Source: M3007 sp964630705 (GTDB lineage: Bacteria > Bacteroidota > Bacteroidia > Chitinophagales > Saprospiraceae). Taken from it: 53,683 nucleotides of DNA. Numbering within the stretch: position 1 is the stretch's first letter; each line of letters opens with the position of its first letter. Both the position numbers and the translations under genes were made by a program. Shown piece after piece: positions 35,401 through 43,432 of the stretch. The stretch covers positions 1-53,683 of the forward strand of contig CAZVZH010000006.1 of NCBI GenBank assembly GCA_964630705.1, read 5' to 3'. The notes beneath the pieces are model-generated. The model did no database searches. It had not been told where the DNA came from and saw nothing but the letters and a program-made list of their open reading frames with translations.

Positions 35401-35840
35401 AATCCGAATTCGTTGCTGAAATTCCATTGGTATTGAAAAATCAAGCCCAGGTCGTGGTTGATCTCTTCGAACAGAATCTTGTTGCCATAGACATTTTTAT
35501 ACAGATTTCTATCTGTATTAAAGGCGCAGGCACAGCGTATGGAAAATGGTTCCCAGACTACGATATCCTCTTTTCTGCTGATTTGAAAAATGGATTTGCT
35601 GCCGGTGATTTCAGCAGAGTCCGCAATTTTGTCGTCAGTGTAATATGGAAACAAAGCGTATTCCGCATTTTTTCTGCCCGCTGTAAGTCCGCCATTGCTG
35701 GAAATGAACATCCAGTGGTCGGAGTCGCTGACAATGCTCATAAAAAACGGGCGCAAAGCGTCGGCATTAGAAATACGGTAAAATTGTTCGCCATCTATGT
35801 TAGTGGCATTCAGTTTTACACTCTTTTCGTTGTGTGCCAT
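32427..35840 (-). CDS. Large GH94-superfamily beta-glucan phosphorylase (GH149/GH161-like)
   Basis: A 1137-residue protein with no signal peptide, hence cytoplasmic. Its layout fits the phosphorylases related to GH94: an N-terminal beta-sandwich (to about residue 300), helical linker, an (alpha/alpha)6 barrel with DYEGNWRDIFQNWEAL (near 455) and RPEWNDANNALVGNG (near 640), and a C-terminal domain. The Asp of the WND motif (about residue 642) is in the position of the general acid in GH94 enzymes. At this length it fits GH149 or GH161, beta-1,3-oligoglucan phosphorylases, better than disaccharide-specific GH94 members. It would split imported oligosaccharides with phosphate into glucose 1-phosphate. 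The ATG at 35840 is preferred over a TTG at 35873. The family call comes from motifs and context, not from a search. Confidence 0.68.
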   Translation of the reverse strand: MAHNEKSVKLNATNIDGEQFYRISNADALRPFFMSIVSDSDHWMFISSNGGLTAGRKNAEYALFPYYTDDKIADSAEITGSKSIFQISRKEDIVVWEPFSIRCACAFNTDRNLYKNVYGNKILFEEINHDLGLIFQYQWNFSNEFGFVKKSKLVNQSGESLHINLLDGMQNIVPYGIGSELQTRASNLTDAYKRSELDAASGLGMFALSAIIVDKAEPSEALKTNVAFSTGLKNPTHLLSSLQLNAFRKGKAIVQETDVKGERGAYFVGKTTQLPPGAQQEWMLVANVNLNHSAVVSLMESIKHDEHLSERIQADIDLGTENLVRLCAAADGLQHSADALRDSRHYSNVLFNIMRGGIFDDNYQIERWDFLNYLENANRTTYARHRNALQQLPDRFPVQTLNIFLPNNTDPDLVRLAKEYLPLKFSRRHGDPSRPWNRFSINTRNEDGSKILDYEGNWRDIFQNWEALAHAYPAFVEGMIYKFLNASTFDGYNPYRVTKGGFDWETIEPDDPWSYIGYWGDHQLIYLLKFLEFAADYFPDLLPGLLDKACFVYANVPYKIKPYREILKSPKETIDFDFELDEKIREARAEMGADGALLNDAKGTILRVNFTEKILAVILAKLSNFIPEGGIWMNTQRPEWNDANNALVGNGVSMVTLYYLRRFLHFLKNLLAQTELKNVPVSAELADFYAKTADVLFQMLPLLRGKIADQERKSIVDQLGEAASAFRWNVYQQAFSGAQIEISFDSLRHFVDAAQQCIEHSILANERPDHLYHGYNLVAPDTMSIAHLNEMLEGQVAALSAGYLSAASSLQLLDALKASPLYRPDQQSYLLYPNKNLPGFLQKNTVTEAQLSQSGILKRLSGRDFSAILERDAHGDYHFNGNFKNANDLAAALESNNQLEPELKTALLQLFESVFQHKAFTGRSGTFFGYEGLGSIYWHMVSKLRLAVLETVLKAFETQASATEITRLLEHYYDISEGIGVHKSPDVYGAFPTDPYSHTPFGRGAQQPGMTGQVKEDILCRLGELGVFVRGGQLHFQPGLLRTTEFSKTPSNMSYIDVHGKSQKMSLPENAIFFTYCQVPVCYALAAQEGMDVQFADMRTIHLDNLKLSASDTQKIINRTGEVSAIKVNLKSDRFLL

Positions 35841-35899
35841 CACTGATCGTTGAGTTTGTCTTTCCTGGTTCAATAGAAATGATAGAATCGGGATAACAA

Positions 35900-36751
35900 T
35901 CAGTTGGTCTCCCGGTACACGCGTACGTAATCAACGGTCATTTGTTGCGGAAATGGCGTTTGGGAAGTTGGGAAGCCTACATAGTTTCCACCAACAGCAA
36001 CATTCAGAATCATAAAAAATGGGTCGTCGAACACCCATGCACCGGTGAGATCACTGGGCGTAAGGCGGTTGTACAGCGTGTCATCTACAAAAAAATCGAT
36101 GTAATCTTCCCCCCATTCGATTGCGAAGACGTGGAAGTCAGCATCAAAGCGGTCGTTTTGAAAGGCGAAGCTTTGGGTAATCGATGCACCGCCGGAATAG
36201 CCGGGGCCGTGCACGGTGCCGTTGATGATGTTGGGTTCCTGGCCGCGCAACTCCATGATGTCAATTTCGCCGCAAAAAGGCCAGCTCACTGTTTCAATAT
36301 CGGCGCCAAGTAGCCAGAATGCCGGCCACAAGCCCGGGCCGTATGGGGTTTTTAGCCGGGCTTCGAAACGGCCGTAGGCCTGGCTGAACAAGTTTTGGGT
36401 CTTTATCCGGGCTGAGGTAAAGGGCGAGCCTGCGTAGGTTTCCCGACGGGCAGTGATGACCAGGTTGCCGGCGCCGTCCAGCGCCACGTTTTCCGGCCGG
36501 TTGGTGTAGTATTGCAGCTCCTGGTTGCCCCAGCCATTATCACCGGTGCCGATATCAAACGTCCACTTGGTCGGGTCGGGGGTAGTTCCTGCTGCGCCAT
36601 CGAATTCATCGCTCCAAACCAGTTGCCAGTTGCGTTGGGGGAGCGTTTGCGTATCATCGGCTTTACAACCGAACAGGCTGAACAACACGCCGGAAAACAG
36701 TATGCGGGCAAGCAGGCGGCTTGGATATGCTTTTATAGTGCTTTGCATCAT
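35900..36751 (-). CDS. GH16 laminarinase lipoprotein
   Basis: A 283-residue endo-beta-1,3-glucanase of GH16 (laminarinase subgroup). Signal peptide and lipobox are clear (LFSLFGC, Cys29), so it should be anchored to the envelope, probably the cell surface. The active site GEIDIMEL gives nucleophile Glu162 and acid/base Glu167. The long-loop residues WSDEFDG, GNQELQYYT and LWPAFWLLG are typical of laminarinases, as is the late VGGNYVGFP region. It lies 35 bp after the binding-protein gene. It should cut the glucan main chain into oligosaccharides for import. Confidence 0.92.
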   Translation of the reverse strand: MMQSTIKAYPSRLLARILFSGVLFSLFGCKADDTQTLPQRNWQLVWSDEFDGAAGTTPDPTKWTFDIGTGDNGWGNQELQYYTNRPENVALDGAGNLVITARRETYAGSPFTSARIKTQNLFSQAYGRFEARLKTPYGPGLWPAFWLLGADIETVSWPFCGEIDIMELRGQEPNIINGTVHGPGYSGGASITQSFAFQNDRFDADFHVFAIEWGEDYIDFFVDDTLYNRLTPSDLTGAWVFDDPFFMILNVAVGGNYVGFPTSQTPFPQQMTVDYVRVYRETN

Positions 36752-36786
36752 GGTATAGTTTCAATTTTGTTAAAAGAACCGGAGGA

Positions 36787-39159
36787 TCAATTGTGGAAAT
36801 AAAAATTGTCGACATAGATGGTATTGGCGCCAGTAGGGCGGCCAACCAGAATATACTGGGCCAGGTTTTTGCGGGTCGTCAGACCGGTGAAATTGCTCAA
36901 GGGAATGTCGTAGCTGATCCACTGGCCTTTTGCGGGCATGTCAAAGTCGATTTGATGCTCAACGTCGTCGCCGCCGCCAAAGGCGCCGTTGGCGCCGAAA
37001 TCGACCAGTTTCAGGCCAAAAAAGTTAAAATCTGCCGACCAGACGTCGATGTGTACGTGCGTCATGCTGGTCGCGTCGATCTGGCTGGCCACTGTTTCGA
37101 TGCCCACAAAGTCGAGCGCGGAATATTTCTTTACGGCATTCCCGGCCACCGATACATCTTCGAGTGTAGCTGCCGACCAATCTGTTCGCCAGGTGTCCAC
37201 CGGTACATTGTTGTATGCTCCGCTGAACAGCGAAATCACGTTGGCCTGGGATAAGGACGGCGTTGGGGCGGCCACGGTTGGCGTTGTTCCGCCGCCAGCT
37301 TTGTGGAAATAAATGTTGTCGAGGTAGATCGTTCCGTTACCGTCAAATTTGAATTGGAAAACATCGCTCAAATTGACCCCCGAAAAGGCCGACAAGGGAA
37401 TGTCGATGCTCGACCACCCGGATGTGGGCACTGGAAGCGCGTAGGCTTTTTCCTGCGGCCCCGGGCTGATCAGGTACACATTGAGGGCGGATGAATTTGC
37501 CGTCCAAACATCAAGGTGCAAAAACTCCATCCCGGAAACATTCTGGTTGCTGCCCAGCTGAACGCCTTGATAATTCAGGCCGGCGTAGCGCAGGGTATTG
37601 TTACCGGCAATTTGTACTTGGGAGACGACGGTCGCCTGCCCCCAGTTCGGGTTAAAATCCGTACCGGAAATATTCGTGTAGGCGTCGCTGAAAACGGAAA
37701 GCACATTTGCCGGGCTCTTGGTGGGCGTAGGCGCCGCTACGGTGGGGCCGGAGGGCGCACTGCCGTTGTCGTAGAAATAAATGTTGTCTGCAAAAAGATT
37801 CGGCAAGCCGCCGGAAAGAACGATCTGTGCCAAATGCGCCCTCGAGGTCAGGCCGGGAAAGTTGGCCAGGGGAATATCCAGGCTGATCCAGGATTGTGTG
37901 GCCAGCGACCCGCTACCAATCGTGATTTCATGTGATGAATCATCGTTGCCGCCGAAGGCGCCATCTGGCCCGATGTCTACCAACAGTATTTTAAATACGG
38001 TGGAGGGGGCGATCATGTCGGGCGTCCAGATGTCCATATGAAAGTGGGTCATAGCGGTTGCGTTGACCGTCGGGGCGGTAAACTGGATGCCTACAAAATT
38101 CAGTTGCGTGTAGCGCTTGATATCATCGCCGGCAACTTTTACATCAAACACCTGGGCGGTGGAAAACTGCCAGTATCCGTTGAAGAAGTCTACGGGCACG
38201 TTGTCGTAAGCATTACTGAAAATAGAGATTACTTTATTGGCCGGAACCGTCGGTGTTGGGGCCGGCGTTTGGGGCAAAACTGGAGCGCCAGTCGAGATGA
38301 TTGTCAGGGAGCCCTGCGCTGGTTGTCCGGCCAGTGTTGCCGTGATCTTGGCAGTGCCGGCGTCGAGCACGTTTACCTGGCCGGTCGGACTGACACTGGC
38401 TGCGCTGGTATTGGAGGAAGCAAATTCAAAATAGGCCGGCGCTGCTTCCACCCGTTGATCAATGCCGTTTGGCAAATTAGCTACGGCATAGCCCGTAACA
38501 GTAAAATTGTTGCCGGTTTCGGCATTTTCCGTAACGTCTGCGCCGCCCATGATGCCGGAGCGGGCATGGGCTATGGTTCCCAAGTTTTCGAATTGTACTT
38601 CATCAATCCAGAAGGTGTATCCTTTGTTGTCTTCAGGCCCTTCGGAGAAAAACAACATGCCGCGTTCGGCCGTGAGTTTGGCCGGGTCAGGAATAGGGAT
38701 GTAGTATTTTTTCCAGTTGGTGTTTACTTCCAGGCCGGAAATGGCCGCCTGGTATTTGTTTTCCCCCAGGTCGTTGCCAAAACCGATCAGGTCTATCGAG
38801 GCGGGCTTGGAGGCTTTGGCCCAAAAGGTCAGTACGTTGTAGCCGGAAAGGTCGCGGCCCGTATTGCTGAAATAAACGCCGCCCGCATAGGCGCCTGCCG
38901 GATCGTCAAAATCGGGTACGGCGATACGCATGGAGGCGGTGCCTTTGTATTTTACATCGGTATCGACATCGAAAGCGCGCACATCCGAACCGCCGAATGC
39001 AGCATAACCCAGGTCGGACGTGAAGGCATCAATAAATACTTCAGCAGTAGTGGGGTAAGTAGCGGGCTCTAATTCGCTCAAGTCGCGTTCGCAACTCAGA
39101 AAAATCAGGATAAAAAGCAGGAACAGACCGCCAATAGGAAAGGGATATGTATGTTTCAT
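36787..39159 (-). CDS. Modular surface glycan-binding lipoprotein
   Basis: A 790-residue lipoprotein (lipobox FLSC, Cys23) with no catalytic domain. Residues 40-200 form a beta-sandwich with a family-style start DAFTSDLGYAAFGGSD and end TFWIDEVQFENLG. Residues 230-290 are an Ig-like (BIG2-type) domain. Three repeats of about 140-160 residues follow (about 305-465, 481-619 and 637-790). Each begins with a Pro/Thr linker (APTPT) and the motif NV-ISLFS-AY-NVPVD, and ends with a DNIYFH-like strand, a carbohydrate-binding jelly roll pattern. The middle copy is shorter and the most diverged. Its place next to the GH16 and the barrel-fusion enzyme suggests it captures glucan at the surface, taking the role of SusD/SusE-type proteins. 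Confidence 0.8.
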   Translation of the reverse strand: MKHTYPFPIGGLFLLFILIFLSCERDLSELEPATYPTTAEVFIDAFTSDLGYAAFGGSDVRAFDVDTDVKYKGTASMRIAVPDFDDPAGAYAGGVYFSNTGRDLSGYNVLTFWAKASKPASIDLIGFGNDLGENKYQAAISGLEVNTNWKKYYIPIPDPAKLTAERGMLFFSEGPEDNKGYTFWIDEVQFENLGTIAHARSGIMGGADVTENAETGNNFTVTGYAVANLPNGIDQRVEAAPAYFEFASSNTSAASVSPTGQVNVLDAGTAKITATLAGQPAQGSLTIISTGAPVLPQTPAPTPTVPANKVISIFSNAYDNVPVDFFNGYWQFSTAQVFDVKVAGDDIKRYTQLNFVGIQFTAPTVNATAMTHFHMDIWTPDMIAPSTVFKILLVDIGPDGAFGGNDDSSHEITIGSGSLATQSWISLDIPLANFPGLTSRAHLAQIVLSGGLPNLFADNIYFYDNGSAPSGPTVAAPTPTKSPANVLSVFSDAYTNISGTDFNPNWGQATVVSQVQIAGNNTLRYAGLNYQGVQLGSNQNVSGMEFLHLDVWTANSSALNVYLISPGPQEKAYALPVPTSGWSSIDIPLSAFSGVNLSDVFQFKFDGNGTIYLDNIYFHKAGGGTTPTVAAPTPSLSQANVISLFSGAYNNVPVDTWRTDWSAATLEDVSVAGNAVKKYSALDFVGIETVASQIDATSMTHVHIDVWSADFNFFGLKLVDFGANGAFGGGDDVEHQIDFDMPAKGQWISYDIPLSNFTGLTTRKNLAQYILVGRPTGANTIYVDNFYFHN

Positions 39160-39186
39160 CAGTGGATAGTTTATGTGTTGTGCAGA

Positions 39187-42100
39187 CTATTGAAAGATGT
39201 TGATACGCAGGTAAGTGCGGATTTCCCATTCATTGCCGTTGCCGTAGCCGGGCGCGGAGGGGTCGCACACCAATTCGCCGGCAGCGTTTATGAAATGCGT
39301 CGGACAGTAGCGGGGCGAGTATTGGTCTAGCGTCCGGAAAATTCCTTGAATGCCAATTTGAGTATTAGGTAAATCAAACCAGGTGGGTTTGCCCAAAGTT
39401 GTGGAAAGGTCCAGCATATATTGCTGTGGGAAGGTCAGGTTGAAGTCGCGGTGGTAGTCGAAAGGCCCCCAATCGTTGAATTTGATAGCGGAGGTCAGTT
39501 TGATTTTTTTGTAGATAAGCCGCAAATCCATTCCATATCGATCGATGGTGCGGGTATTGTCGCCGTTGGCTTGGGCATTGCCAACATACAAATTGGCGAT
39601 AAGGCCCAGGTCAGGGTTCAGTTTTGAAACGATGCGCGCATAGGCTTCCCACAAATCTTGAGCGGGTGCAGAACCGGGGAAAGCGAAGGTAGTGCGCCCA
39701 TCGGGGAGTATGCCGATAGCAGCATCCTGAATGGTGGGCAGGTGGCGGAAAACAAATCCTGCGCTGGCGGCCAGCCGGGCGTCTTCAGCGCGGTCGTTGT
39801 CCCACTCATACATCCAGGTGGCTGGGGTGGGGTCGTAGGTAATGAGGAGTTCGCCGGCTACAGTTTCGCGGTTTACGCGTACGGAGAAGGGGTCGTCCAG
39901 AATATTCCGGGGGCGGCCGGGGGCGGGTACTTCTCTTGGGATAGGACCTACGATTGGGCGTTGCCATAGGAAATTCGGCGCCACCTGGAAGTTGCCGGCA
40001 CTGTAGGTGAACCCGCTAAGTACATTGTACTGGTTTCCGCTTCCGCTGTCTTTCAGGCGCCAGCCGGTGAAGGTTTTGGTGTAGTCGGCGCCGCCGTTAG
40101 CGACGAGCGCCATGGCTGCCGCTTGGGCATACCAATTGATTCGGCCTTTCGAAAACGTCAGTTTCAGTTTGCCGCCCCAGTTGTCTTCGGGCTTGATTTC
40201 ATCTTGATAGACGGTGTAGCTATCCCGCGAGCCGTCGGCGATTTGAAAGCTTCTGCCCTGGAGGGGCTGCCCCCCCCAAATGCCGCCGATTTCAAAGCCG
40301 AGGTTGCCCAGTTTTGTTTTGGCATGCAGGGTGGCCCGGCGTGTTTTGGGCACCGGGATGGCAAAGGAGCTTTCGGTAGTGCCGCGCTGTTCGAGGTCTT
40401 CGTGGAAAATACCGGTCAGGTGGATGCCGGCAACTGTTCGGCTGTATTTGACCAATAGGGCGGGGTTGGCGCCCCACCACAGTTCGGGGCCCATGGCAAT
40501 GCTCAGGCCTTTGAGTTTTCGTTTTCCGTCCAATTCAAATCCCAAAGGCGCCTGACCGTTGTAGAGGTCAATGTTAGGGCCGTAGTTTGCCTCTGGGTAC
40601 AATCCGAAAAAGTCGCCTTCATAGCCCCAATGATAGTGGCCGGTACGGTAAAAACCGGTGAGGTCGAAGTCGCGGTGGTTCCAACTGATGTCGGCCCGGT
40701 ATACTTGAAATCGGTTGGCGTCGCGCAGTTCAACTGGCCCGTTGTTGGTATTCACCACTACTGGGCGCCCGCGGTTTTCATAAAAAATTTCGTTGATGGG
40801 GTTTTGCGCGACGTTACCGAGCATGTTTACTTCTACATTGGCGCGCAGGTTTGGCGCTGGGTTGGCCGCTACGCCCACGAAGAAGGATTGCATGTGATCG
40901 AAGCCCAGTTGGTTGGGAAATACTTGTTTGTCTGGATTGGGCTCTTCTGGCGTAGTGATCAGGCTTCCGCCGGTGTTAAACGTGTAAAAATCTGCGCTCA
41001 GGCGGCTCAGTCGTATTTTCCCGGTTTGCTCGCCTTCCAGTGCTGCCAGGTCGCCGCGCGCTTTTACTACGGCCTCCATCAGGGAGATTTGTCCAAAGTG
41101 GCGGCTGATGGATGCCAGGTCTACGCCGCTGCGGTAGGGGTTGAGGGTGTGCGCTTCTTTGAGGGCGTAATAGGCAGCGCGGGGGTACAAATGGTACAGG
41201 CCGCGTTCGTTGGTCGGGCCTTTTGCGCAGATACCAAACCACTCTTCGTTCATGTTGTTTTCTCCCGCTTCAAAGTCAAACAGGTATCCCCCATTTGACC
41301 AGGAAGCATTGTTGTCCTGCACGTCGAGGTTGCTGGTTTGTCCGAATTTCCACCAGCCGTCGCTAAATTGAAAGGTAAAACCGCCGATGGAGTTCCCCGC
41401 TTTGCCCAGGCCGGCTGCATTTTCATAAATCTCTTTCCAGTTCCCCACCAAATAATAGGCTTGTGCTTGTTGATCTTCACTGTTGGTCTTGGCGTTGAAC
41501 GCGTCAGAACCAAACTCCGTGAACATCAATGGTTTGCCGTATTCGCGTTTTACCCGATCAAAAGCATCGCCAAATGAAACGCCGCGATACATGTTCACCC
41601 CAAGGATGTCTACGTCTGGGCAGCGGCGGGCAATAATATCCAGAAATAACAGATCGCCGTTGCAGATAGCAATTGGGCGCGACTTATCGACGGCCTTCAT
41701 TTGCCGGGCCGCATCGTTGAATAATTGGTACAGCGCTTCCGCCCGTACAGTGGATTTGCGGTCTTCCAGAGGAATGTCTTCCGTTTCGGCGCCTTCCCAA
41801 AAAAGGCCGTAGTTGTTTTCATTCCCCAGGAGATACATCAATAAGCCAGGCGTATTTCGATACTCCTCCGTCATCGACTGCACTTCCCGCAGCAACAATT
41901 CGCGTACCCGCGGATCGGCATATTCGGTGTTGGCTACCCAGGCGCCATTTAAGGTGAGGCCGTAGCGGCCGAAGGAGTGGTTCAACAGGGTGTAAATGCC
42001 ATACTTTTCATAAACGTAACTGATCCACCGCGCTGGCACCCCGGTGTATTGCCGTATCGCGTTTACGCCCATGTTTTTGAGCAAGGACATCTCTTCGTCC

Positions 42101-42324
42101 AGTGCCGCCCGAATAATATCGTCCGGTTGATTCCACAAGCTGTAGGTGTAATTGGTGCCGATGGGAAAATAATCCCAGTTCATGCCGTTGATCATGAAGT
42201 CGGCGCCGTTTACTTGCAATGTAACGCCCTGCGCATTTTGCGTTACGGTAATCCGGTCGGTTTGTGCGCTGAGTGTGCCTGCAGTCAAAAGCAGTGCCAG
42301 GAGGTGTAAAATTCGATTGCTCAT
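39187..42324 (-). CDS. Clan GH-A glycosidase fused to a probable outer-membrane beta-barrel
   Basis: A 1045-residue protein with signal peptide (LLALLLTAGTLSAQ). Residues 25-400 form a (beta/alpha)8 glycosidase of clan GH-A: LLKNMGVNAIRQYTG, acid/base Glu169 in LLGNENNYG, ILGVNMYRGVSFG, nucleophile Glu270 in LMFTEFGSD. The order resembles GH2 TIM-barrel or GH72-type beta-1,3-glucanosyltransferases. From about residue 440 the sequence changes to alternating amphipathic strands with aromatic girdles and short turns (for example GLSIAMGPELWWGANPALLV, GGKLKLTFSKGRINWYAQAA, YGMDLRLIYKKIKLTSAIKF), ending TYLRINIFQ, as in outer-membrane barrels. No TonB box or plug is seen. It is the first gene of the operon. 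I know of no named family with this fusion. Confidence 0.75.
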   Translation of the reverse strand: MSNRILHLLALLLTAGTLSAQTDRITVTQNAQGVTLQVNGADFMINGMNWDYFPIGTNYTYSLWNQPDDIIRAALDEEMSLLKNMGVNAIRQYTGVPARWISYVYEKYGIYTLLNHSFGRYGLTLNGAWVANTEYADPRVRELLLREVQSMTEEYRNTPGLLMYLLGNENNYGLFWEGAETEDIPLEDRKSTVRAEALYQLFNDAARQMKAVDKSRPIAICNGDLLFLDIIARRCPDVDILGVNMYRGVSFGDAFDRVKREYGKPLMFTEFGSDAFNAKTNSEDQQAQAYYLVGNWKEIYENAAGLGKAGNSIGGFTFQFSDGWWKFGQTSNLDVQDNNASWSNGGYLFDFEAGENNMNEEWFGICAKGPTNERGLYHLYPRAAYYALKEAHTLNPYRSGVDLASISRHFGQISLMEAVVKARGDLAALEGEQTGKIRLSRLSADFYTFNTGGSLITTPEEPNPDKQVFPNQLGFDHMQSFFVGVAANPAPNLRANVEVNMLGNVAQNPINEIFYENRGRPVVVNTNNGPVELRDANRFQVYRADISWNHRDFDLTGFYRTGHYHWGYEGDFFGLYPEANYGPNIDLYNGQAPLGFELDGKRKLKGLSIAMGPELWWGANPALLVKYSRTVAGIHLTGIFHEDLEQRGTTESSFAIPVPKTRRATLHAKTKLGNLGFEIGGIWGGQPLQGRSFQIADGSRDSYTVYQDEIKPEDNWGGKLKLTFSKGRINWYAQAAAMALVANGGADYTKTFTGWRLKDSGSGNQYNVLSGFTYSAGNFQVAPNFLWQRPIVGPIPREVPAPGRPRNILDDPFSVRVNRETVAGELLITYDPTPATWMYEWDNDRAEDARLAASAGFVFRHLPTIQDAAIGILPDGRTTFAFPGSAPAQDLWEAYARIVSKLNPDLGLIANLYVGNAQANGDNTRTIDRYGMDLRLIYKKIKLTSAIKFNDWGPFDYHRDFNLTFPQQYMLDLSTTLGKPTWFDLPNTQIGIQGIFRTLDQYSPRYCPTHFINAAGELVCDPSAPGYGNGNEWEIRTYLRINIFQ

Positions 42325-42737
42325 TGGATGCGCTGTATCTGGTTAAGTGTTTTGTGATGCTGGTTGTTCGAAAAATTATATTTGCTAAACTTCGTGAAAG
42401 TAGGACTTTTGACTTGAATTCCAATGATATACTTTCAATATACAGAGCGAAGCACTCCATCAGGATTGCAGTTGGAAACGCCTGTAAAACTATGGGCATC
42501 AAAGTTTTAGGGGAGAAGGCTGGCGATTTGTCTAAAAATAGAGGTGTATACCGTAGTTTAAGGTTGTCGACAGTTGACCCAACGGTTTTCAGTGTATTAT
42601 TTGCTTGGAAGATGGTAAAAGTGCAGTCGTCCGGCGACCGAAATTTAAACACACTCTACCAAGGGAAGGCGCTTTTAGGCTCAAGATACAATCGTAAAGT
42701 TCCGGCATTCGGGTTGCAGTATCCGACACTCCGAAGG
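42325..42737. other. Upstream region of the glucan operon
   Basis: This 413-bp stretch separates the operon from a LOG-family gene and holds no convincing gene. It should contain the operon promoter. No exact TAnnTTTG box was found on the minus strand. A 7-bp inverted repeat gaaagta (42396-42402) and tactttc (42430-42436), 72 bp or more before the first start codon, could be a regulator site; this is weak. Confidence 0.45.
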
Positions 42738-43304
42738 TTAAAGCCATTTCCCAACCCCCGCAAACGCATACCGCGCCATTTTGTCCAGCAGCTCCGGCAC
42801 CGTTGGCGCATCCAAACACAAGTTTCGGTTAGGCGCTTTTAAAAAACCGTGCTCCACCATCTGATCGAGCATTGCCAGCAAGGGATTGTAGTACCCTCCG
42901 ACATTGAGCAACCCGACCGGTTTGCGGTACTGGTGCAATTGGGCCAGCGTCAGCGCTTCAAACAGCTCGTCCATGGAGCCAAAGCCGCCTGGTAATGTAA
43001 TGGCGCCGTCGGTACCTTTAATCAGTAGGGTACGGCGCTCCGCCATCGATTCGACAACGATCATATCCTGCACGCCAGGGTGGCCGAGCTCCAGGCTGTT
43101 CAGTTGTTCGGTAATGACGCCCGTGATGGGGCCGCCTTGCGCCAAAACCGCATCGGCTAAAATACCCATGAGCCCGACGCTTCCGCCGCCGAACAATACT
43201 CGGATATTTCGCTGGGCAAGGGTTTGGCCAAGTTCGCGGGCGGCATGGGCAAACTGTGGCGAATGGCCCGGATTAGCGCCACAAAAAACAGCAACTGAGT
43301 TCAT
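42738..43304 (-). CDS. LOG-family (TIGR00730) protein
   Basis: A 188-residue Rossmann-fold protein of the LOG (lonely guy) family, which releases free cytokinin bases from nucleoside monophosphates in plants; bacterial members act as nucleotide phosphoribohydrolases. The diagnostic PGGFGSMDELFEALTLAQ appears at about residues 107-124 and binds the nucleotide, with glycine-rich LFGGGSVGLMG near residue 40. The start MNSVAVFCGANPGHS is typical. It is divergent from the lipoprotein gene at 43433 and appears to be transcribed alone. Confidence 0.88.
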   Translation of the reverse strand: MNSVAVFCGANPGHSPQFAHAARELGQTLAQRNIRVLFGGGSVGLMGILADAVLAQGGPITGVITEQLNSLELGHPGVQDMIVVESMAERRTLLIKGTDGAITLPGGFGSMDELFEALTLAQLHQYRKPVGLLNVGGYYNPLLAMLDQMVEHGFLKAPNRNLCLDAPTVPELLDKMARYAFAGVGKWL

Positions 43305-43387
43305 TTCGTGTTAAAATTGTGTGCGGTAAAAAACGGGTATTTAACAGGACCTATCCAGGTTTTTCTGGAAAAAAATTTGTGGAGAAC

Positions 43388-43395
43388 TACCTTTG
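43388..43395 (+). promoter_or_regulatory. -7 box upstream of a lipoprotein gene
   Basis: TACCTTTG, an exact TAnnTTTG, lies 37 bp before the ATG at 43433. A CTG at a 20-nt spacing (in tttctgg) may serve as the -33 element. Confidence 0.5.
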
Positions 43396-43432
43396 TAGCA
43401 TACCGTACACCCAAACCGTCTGTAGTAAAATT

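Noticed and set aside
38038..39072. 344-codon open frame on the plus strand
   Set aside because: Antisense to the glycan-binding lipoprotein and of Gly/Val-biased, featureless composition.
24722..42324. SusC/SusD-like or TonB-dependent receptor
   Set aside because: Searched every frame in the locus for a TonB box, plug or SusD-type helical repeats; none seen. The only barrel is the C-terminal half of the 39187-42324 protein.
42008..42652. 214-codon open frame crossing the operon leader on the minus strand
   Set aside because: Half overlaps the barrel-fusion gene in another frame; the rest has no domain or start signal, so I treat the region as a leader.
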